Below are positions 57,325 through 64,000 of a stretch of 64,000 nt of DNA, piece after piece (the first letter of the stretch is position 1; each line of letters opens with the position of its first letter). The notes beneath the pieces were generated by a model. The model did no database searches. It saw only the letters and a program-made list of their open reading frames with translations, and was not told where the DNA came from. A program made the translations under genes and the position numbers. The DNA lies in the NCBI RefSeq assembly GCF_024763615.1, contig NC_077223.1, positions 108,686,627 to 108,750,626 on the forward strand. The letters are read 5' to 3'. Source of the DNA: Phlebotomus papatasi. Taxonomy: Eukaryota > Arthropoda > Insecta > Diptera > Psychodidae.

Positions 57325-58106
57325 CACTCAGTCCCCGAATTATGCGTATTTACAGGACAGAAAAAAATGCGCGGAATGGCATTACGCGTCGAGAAAATTT
57401 GCATACCCGCAGGGGCTTTCTTTTGAAGAAATCGGCCGTAGAACGAATTTCGCGCGGAGTATAAAAGTAGTCAGAGCAGAGAAATTTAGCCTTTTAAAAG
57501 AAATTCATCAACAAACAGTACTTTTTGGAGAGCGTTCTTCAGTAAATTGTTCGAATATTTAAAATTTTCACCTTAATAAAAGAAATTATAGTTTTATTCT
57601 GAAAAAAGAAAGAACAGTGTTTTCAAATTTCCCGCGTCGTAAAATAGTATACATTCAGGCGTATTTCAAAAATGATTTCATAAATTCACTCCCAATGGTA
57701 GGCAAAGTTGCATAATTGTACAGTACTGTCTCTCTATATGCACACTCTCTATATGCACAGCTTCTGTGTCGGTTGCATTCAAAATCAATTTGTTTACATT
57801 TTGGAAAAGTAATAAAGAAAATTATTTTCTTTGTAACTAATTTTTCTTGTTTTTAATATTTTTAATTTTATTTTTTCTGTCTCATATTATATTTAATATA
57901 ACACGGGAAATTCTAGAACAATAAAAAAAATGATAATTTATTAAAAGAAAGAAAAAAACCGTTGGGAATTTCAAAAAAAGTTGTGCATATTCAGAGAGAG
58001 AACTGTCAAATAAAGTACCCAGATTGTGCATATAGAGAGACAGCACTGTATGTGCATAATTCCGTCAGGTGCATAATCCCAAAGTGCATAATGTCGGGAC
58101 TTAGTG
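57325..58106. mobile_element. CACTCAGTCCCCGAATTATG element with nested insert
   Basis: Ends CACTCAGTCCCCGAATTATG and, inverted, CACTAAGTCCCGACATTATG; TA flanks; 782 bp including the nested 57721-58048. Confidence 0.75.
57721..58048. mobile_element. CAGTACTGTCTCTCTATATG element, nested
   Basis: 328 bp, ends CAGTACTGTCTCTCTATATG and, inverted, CAGTGCTGTCTCTCTATATG; TA flanks. Extra internal copies of CTCTCTATATGCACA. Confidence 0.85.
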
Positions 58107-60351
58107 TACAATAAGTGGTCCAATAATGTTTAAAAATCTGTTATTCAGTCAATCTACCAGATACAGATTTATCGATACTATCGATTCGATGGTATCGAAA
58201 AGTTAATATTCCACTCCGGAATTTTTCGGAACGGAATCTGTTCGACTTATATCTAGTGGTATTCTAATTTAATTCGATATAGGGCTTAGGCCTGAGTATC
58301 TCCTCCATAGAGCATGTCTAAAAATATTAATTTGGGAAATGGCCTAGATCTTCCTATGAAATACTGTGCCTGTATTATTGTTATTATTAGCTGAAAACCA
58401 ATCTTTCTCATTTCGACCCTGTCCTGATTGAAAATGCAGAAATGCTGCCGGGCGGGAAAATTGTCAAGAGATTTCTGATTGTCTGCGATACGAAAGGAAA
58501 ACATGGTGGAGTGCAGGAAAAATTTGTTGTGCTCGATGAAGGACATTGTCATTCCCTGGGGACATTTTTCCTCAATGCAGAGGCATCATGATAAAAGTCT
58601 GCGTGGCAGAAATTTAATGCCAGAACGTGTGTCCCTCGCACCATGACGTCTTTCTTCCCCGAAAATCAAGGGAGAACTGAGTACTAAAAATATCCAAAGG
58701 GGGCTAACTATTTCTGCACATGCGTCCTCCTAATCAGCTTTCACTGAGCTTTCCACCAGGTAAATTTGAGCCATTGCGTTGAGTGTGCAGAAAGCCAGTG
58801 AATCGATAACCTTCAGTGTATTCTTGTTACTTTACCTCCCCCGGTCCCCCTCCCAGCTTATTACCATGAGGTGTGTGTTTTTTTGGCTTTCCCATCTTCC
58901 CACCCTTTTCCCAGTTTTTCCCACGTGAATACACACACAGACACCAAGTTCATCCTCCAAGAGAGTTCCTGGCTAAGGTCCCTTTTAATGCATATGTGCT
59001 TAACCACTTTTTGTCCCATGCTGCGAACAAGAAATTAGGGAGAGAAAATTAATGTTATCACCCATGAAAATGACATGGCAATTGCATGAAATCATTAACA
59101 AATTAGGGATTGGGCAGTAAAAGTAAATCATCGTGTTATCACCGTTTTAGTCCTATTTTTTTTTACCTTCCAAGGCTCTCTTTTTAATCATCATGTAGTC
59201 TATTTACCTTTCCTGAGTTTATTATTTGTGCCCTTTTTTTTCGTGTTGTTGCTTGTGTCATGTGTAAATCACAAGGCAAATGCCTCAAAGTGGCAATCAG
59301 ATATTGCCTGGATGAAATGTTAATTGGGAAAGCAAAAGGAAAATGTATAAATTTTCAATTTGAAGATGCAAATGAAGGGTAGAAGAGAATCTGGGGGAAT
59401 AAATGCCACTTCATGGGGGAATTGTTAATTGGTCCATGGAAATCTGAGCCAAAATTTAGCATATTTATGCTAATCCACCTTGAAAAAGGTGCCTCAATGA
59501 TTGCTAGGAATATTACTTGGGCGCAGTTTCAATGGGAAAACTTTTGCAATAGCTTTTCACTTTCACTTTGCACTTCTATTTCTGACAGTTCAATGTAACG
59601 GAAACGTGAAGTGTATAGATTTTACAAATTGATAGAACAATATACAAATTTGAATTTTAAATTAGAGTATATTTTCATGACTTATGCACCAATTAAGCTA
59701 ACTTTCAAAATTGTAAAAGAAATAATCATAATAAATTATTTCTGATTTATTAAGTGGTGGATATAAGCCCCGCCCTTAAGAGTTTTTAACCACGCCCCAC
59801 GCCCGTTTTAAAACTATTATTGTTATATTAAATTTATTCTGGATATTATATATTATTGTTACAAATAATTGTACTCATAATTTGAATCTAGGCGAATCTG
59901 CAAACGCCAGTCCTTGATAAAATAAGCCACGCCTACTATAAGCTTTAGGAATCAATGTAGCAATAAAATATTGCCAATTTTTTATATGTCGTGTTGTCGA
60001 TGAATCCACTACATTGTTTAAGCAGAAACAGATTTGAATTTCCCGTTGAGTTGCTTGGCACCTGACCGATAGTGGCGCCTCCTGAGATTAACTCAGAACA
60101 CTCCGTTGTCACTGAGAGACTATGAGTCAAAAGGCAATGGTCGGGAGTCTGACCCTTCTAAGCCTCAGACGGGAATTTCAAGTGGGTAAGACAACAGTCG
60201 TAATTATTTCTTAAAATTGAATACCAGATTATTTATTGATAATTTATTAATTTATGATTTATTTATTATTAGTTTTTTGAGGTCCAATTCATAAAAATAA
60301 CTGAAATGTTCACGAACTCAAGCACCCGGGAATGCTTTTATCCCTGCATAT
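58107..60351. other. Long unique non-coding stretch
   Basis: Low-repeat, less AT-rich DNA at 58380-59600, possibly intronic; AT-rich after that. No supported exon. Confidence 0.45.
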
Positions 60352-62174
60352 TAGGTGAGATTCTTAACAATCTCACCTACTATAATCCTAACAAAATTTC
60401 ATGTCGTCCGATCGACCTCAAATTTGGCCAAAATGTGTTTCAGCACTTCCTGATCACGAATATATATGTGGCTAATTTACGTTCCCGGCCGGCCGGCCGG
60501 CCGGCCGGCCGCTCTTTGGAGCTTAATAGCTCCTAAACTAAAAAAGATATCGACTTGCGGTTTTCGGCAAAGGTTATATATCGGGTGAAAATTGCAACTT
60601 GGTGCATAGACCCCCCACCCCCCACCCCTCCTTCCGCCATTTTGAAGACCCCCCTTTTTTTGTTTTCTCAATAGCTCCGCCCCTATGGCATTCAGCGGAC
60701 TCAAATTTTAGTATGTTATAGCTGGGCCTTAGAGCTTTCTATCAATACCAAACTTAAGGTCCCCCGACCCCCCTGACCCGAGCTATAAGGGTCCAAAAAA
60801 AATTTCTTAAAATGGCCATAACTCCGGTTCTAATTGTCACAATTTAAAAAGTGAGGGCTTTTTGGAAAGCTCTCGTGAAATGCCACTTCCCCTTCTAACA
60901 TCGCAAGTTCATAAAACCACCGCTAGGGGCGCTTTTTTTAAAAAGAAAATTTTTAAATCTTAAAAGTTAAATAACTCAAAAATTCCATTGTGCATCGGGC
61001 TGAAAATTTAGTATGTTGTAGCCGTTGATTATACCTATCAAACAAAAAAAACCTTAAGTCGATCCATAACCCCTGACCCGAGCTATAAGGGGTCAAAGTT
61101 CGAACATTGACCGGCCTCTATCTCCGGTTCTAATTAACATAGCGACCTAAATTTTACCTTTTTGGTTTCGTCTCGATGAGCACTTTCAGATGGAAGTTCA
61201 AAAAGTCACCACAGGTGGCGCTGTGATAGCGTCAAAATTCATTGAAATTCAAAGTCACTTTTCTCAAAAACGGCATTGTGCAAGTTAATGAAATTTTAGT
61301 ATGTTGTAGTCCAGTCTAGGACGTTTCCAAAATGGTGCGTATGCGCGCTGTGGTTTCAATAGAACCGGAGATATGAGGGGTCAAAGTTCACGAAATTCAA
61401 AAAATCATATCTCCGGTTCTATGTGACCGATTTTGATGAATGAGGGCTTAAACGAAAGATCTCACCAAATGCTACAACTTTCTAGAATGTTTGAACTTCG
61501 TGGGACCAACACCAGGGGCGCCACAGTCGAAAAACCAATTTCAATATCACATAACCTCAATTATCTCGACTGTCGCTGAACCGATTTTGATGATTACTTC
61601 AACATAATTGTAGAGCACATTTGTCTCTACATTTCGTCCATACATCATTTTCCGGTCAGACTACGCTATCACTCCGATTTTGCCGTTTAAGTGTGAAAAA
61701 ATTGATTTTTCCCATAATAACGCTTTGAAATCACTCAGATGCCAATTTGACTGCCTCTACTCCACCAAGACACTTAAAATAGGGGTTTAAATGGAAAGTC
61801 CCGCAAAATACAACAATTCTTTGATTTAGTTGAAGTTCAACAAATGAATACTTGGGGCACTCTGGATGAAAAAACGAGTTAAGAAACAAAAAACCTCGCT
61901 TATCTTGGCTTCTGAGTAATCGATGAGTTCAAGTTCTACGGCAAAATTATAGAGAACATTCTGGTCTACATTTCACCCATATAACACTTTTCTGTCAGTT
62001 CATCCAAATCCTTGATATTTTGGTTTAAATACAAAATTTGTATAATTTCACGAATTTGATTCCAGATAACTGAATGGCGTCTCCCTACTTCAGCATCAAA
62101 TCGAATTTGCATGCACTCCGAGTTAGCTCACGTTAAGAATCTCACCTACATAAGCCGGTTAGGATTATCTGTCC
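60352..62174. repeat. 1.8-kb unclassified repeat, copy 2
   Basis: Same orientation and same end points as 17490-19304. Longer by 8 bases, which equals two CCGG units at 60485-60511. Hairpin start, inverse GTTAAGAATCTCACCTA near the end, and the same internal phrases are kept. No coding frame. Confidence 0.85.
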
Positions 62175-62792
62175 TTTTTTTATAACGTTTTATGTTCAAG
62201 CTTAACTTAAACTAATTCATCGATAACCTGAAAATTTGCCAAAAAATAAAAAGGTGTGATTAGAAGGTAGGGAAAAGGCTCATAATTTTGTCCAGTTTCT
62301 TATTTTGGACACTAAAAATAAATTGAATAAAATGATGGATTTTTTTTTCCAATATGTGATGAACAATGAATTCTACCTAAATATTTGTTCTTTTTTGAAG
62401 ATTTTAATACTAAATACGTTAAATTTTGAATATGATTTGAGTTGAAATTGCTTTGTTGAAAACTTAGTGTGAGCAATTGCTTACGAGAAATATGACAGAA
62501 CTTCGTGTTTACTTCAGTCTTATTTAGCTGTAATGAAGTACTAACAATGTTTCTTCCCTTTTTTTGAGTGATATTATTGAATGTTCATTGAAAATTGTGT
62601 TGATTCACGTTAGTGCTGATTTGTAAATTTGACCTGAAGTGAGATTTGCCTTGTGAATTAGATTCTTCGTGTGAAAAATGGGAAATTTTCTAAAAGACAT
62701 TCACCAGTGAGGTGATACTCCTTACTTTGGACAAGTTTTTTTCTCACGAAATTTCGTGAAGTTTTAGCTTTTGTGATGACTAGGTTGGACAA

Positions 62793-62924
62793 ATGGCTGG
62801 AGAAACAAAGGAGCATCATCTCTACGAAAGAGATGTAGCGAGAAAAGCCTTGAAAGGCTCCCGGAAAGGCCAGGGAATGAGCGAATCCGCACGTACTTGG
62901 AGTACCGAAGTTAACTCACTTTAA
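62793..62924 (+). pseudogene. psq-type helix-turn-helix remnant
   Basis: A 43-residue frame containing YERDVARKALKGSRKGQGMS then ESARTW, which fits the pipsqueak-type HTH pattern (Y-x-x-x-D-x-x-x-A-L, then G-x-S, then A-x-T-W) found at the N terminus of pogo-like transposases. It ends prematurely. Read by eye, no search. Confidence 0.5.
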
Positions 62925-62960
62925 TGAATGATATGGAATGTTTTCGGGCTTCTTGTGACA

Positions 62961-63050
62961 TTCTACGATTCCCTTACATGAACGGGAAGAGGACTTGGTA
63001 AGATTGGTTCATGAAATGAAGAACAATGGGCATCCTGTTGAGACGGATTA
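62961..63050 (+). pseudogene. CENP-B-type DNA-binding (HTH_Tnp_Tc5-like) remnant
   Basis: In one frame: PLHEREEDLVRLVHEMKNNG then HPVET, a good fit to the CENP-B second HTH (L-x-x-x-E-E-x-L-V, x-x-x-x-M-x-x-x-G-x-P). Follows the psq remnant in the expected order; stops interrupt the join. Confidence 0.5.
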
Positions 63051-63570
63051 GCTGTATTTACAGCCAAGTTGTCCAAATTAATAACCAACTTGTCCAAAAT
63101 AAGAACCAAATTCACCTCTATATATCAATTCATTTTTAAACGTATTAAGACAAATTTTAGTAAAAATAAGACGATAAATAGCTTGCCCAAGTTTCTAAAC
63201 AACCCTTCTGAAAAGAGAGTAACAATAAAAGTCAATTAGTATCGAAAATATCGCACTTCAAACTTGGAACATCGATGCTTATAAGCAGACTGGGCAAAAT
63301 TATGAGCCCTTACCCTATCACACCTAATTAATACTGCAAAATACAAATGAATTTTGGAGAAAAAACAGTTATGGGTTCATACCGTTTCTGCACTGACTAA
63401 AACCCTTTAAAACGGTTTTTACAACATGGGAATTTTAAAACCCTTTCAACGAACCTAAGCTTGTCCAAATCGGCTGAAAAATACTTTGTTTAGTGCTTTT
63501 CTAACATTTGATTTTGGAAAATCATCGTGAGAATTTTCCGAACTTTTGTTCAATATTAATTGTATTTAAA

Positions 63571-63803
63571 AGATTCTCCAGAGAAGCTATGCCAGCCATT
63601 GCGAGGAGGCGTCGACCTCGAGGCAGACCTAGAACAAGGTGGCTGAATTAAATTCAAAATCTTGTCTTGGTGCGCCAGAGATTGAACCCGAACGTCCTCC
63701 CGAATCGGTCGAGGATCGACAACCATGGGCTAGTAAAATGGATGTCATGGGCCCGCGACCCCAATAGGGATAACCGGTTGAAAGTGATGATGATGATTAA
63801 TAG
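63571..63803 (+). pseudogene. 3' end of an RTE-like non-LTR retrotransposon
   Basis: A basic run (ARRRRPRGRPRTRWLN from 63589), interrupted by TAA at 63649-63651, then WMSWARDPNRDNRLK and a GATGATGATGATT tail at 63785-63797. RTE-type proteins end in this way (G-R-P-x-x-R-W, then W-x-x-A-x-D-x-N-R) and their 3' ends carry short GAT-like repeats. It is 5'-truncated and dead. Confidence 0.6.
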
Positions 63804-63804
63804 T

Positions 63805-63985
63805 ATTTGAGTACAGAGACTCAAATGCAATACAGTGACACTCAAATTATCCAGTGTTCTCTGCAGTGGAGTTAGGAAAAATTCCTGCTTTCACTCAGAA
63901 TCGAACTGGAGACCTCTCGTTAACTAGGCGAATGCTCTACCAACTGAACACATGCTCTGTTTGACTTGCTACACGACCTTAACGA
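63805..63985 (-). mobile_element. tRNA-derived SINE, reverse orientation
   Basis: On the minus strand, an A-box-like TGTTCAGTTGGTAGAGC (about 63950-63934) and B-box-like AGTTCGATTCTG (63907-63896), then GCAGGAATTTTTC, shared with the body of the SINE at 25512. Its 3' side meets the retrotransposon tail, end to end. Confidence 0.55.
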
Positions 63986-64000
63986 ATTGCTTTGTGCAGT

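Larger units (their letters stand above)
62253..63326 (+). mobile_element. Decayed pogo-like transposon
   Basis: Inverted ends of about 45 bases (left AGGTGTGATTAGAAGGTAGG and GGCTCATAATTTTGTCCAGT; right, inverted, AGGTGTGATAGGGTAAGGGC and CTCATAATTTTGCCCAGT). It contains two helix-turn-helix remnants of a pogo/CENP-B-type transposase (62793-62924 and 62961-63050). No catalytic domain remains. Confidence 0.65.

Noticed and set aside
1..64000. CRISPR array, operon, prokaryotic promoter or riboswitch
   Set aside because: The DNA is eukaryotic: spliced genes, TATA/initiator promoters, SINEs and TIR elements. The tandem repeats lack a constant repeat-spacer structure.

Overview
This is AT-rich, low-gene-density genomic DNA from an insect, most likely a lower dipteran (the sand-fly/mosquito side of the flies is a guess from gene style and repeat content, not a proven assignment). 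The clearest genes are five two-exon Rebers-Riddiford (RR-2) cuticle protein genes with short introns (59-66 bases), TATA boxes and TCAGT-type initiators. There is one 500-base assembly gap at 14683-15182.

Layout. 1-9390: unique AT-rich DNA studded with small inverted-repeat elements and two tandem-repeat patches. 9393-13743: one nearly complete DNA transposon of the CACTA-like (CMC) type. It carries two genes in tandem on the minus strand: a five-exon SAM-domain gene and a 642-residue C2H2-finger/DDE-like transposase. 13744-36400: non-coding DNA, the gap, many short terminal-inverted-repeat elements (most flanked by TA, a few by TTAA or by a variable 2-base duplication), a 1.8-kb unclassified repeat and a tRNA-derived SINE. 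36400-52320: the cuticle protein cluster, three genes on plus and two on minus. 52320-64000: more repeats, including the second copy of the 1.8-kb repeat (about 98% identical to the first), a decayed pogo-like transposon and an RTE-like retrotransposon 3' end.

The cuticle genes encode secreted chitin-binding proteins that would be laid down together in the exoskeleton. Their promoters, leaders and introns are so alike that they have clearly been duplicated and homogenised; gene D looks like a mosaic of B and C. Apart from these and the transposon genes I found no convincing host gene. The long unique stretches could be intergenic DNA or introns of genes whose exons lie outside the window.

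The most interesting objects are the two-gene SAM + zinc-finger transposase element, whose splice phases close exactly while two in-frame stops break its first gene; several TA-flanked inverted-repeat families, some still holding pieces of pogo-type transposase; a 2-base target duplication shown by an in-window empty site; and the mosaic cuticle gene D. All repeat family assignments are by eye.
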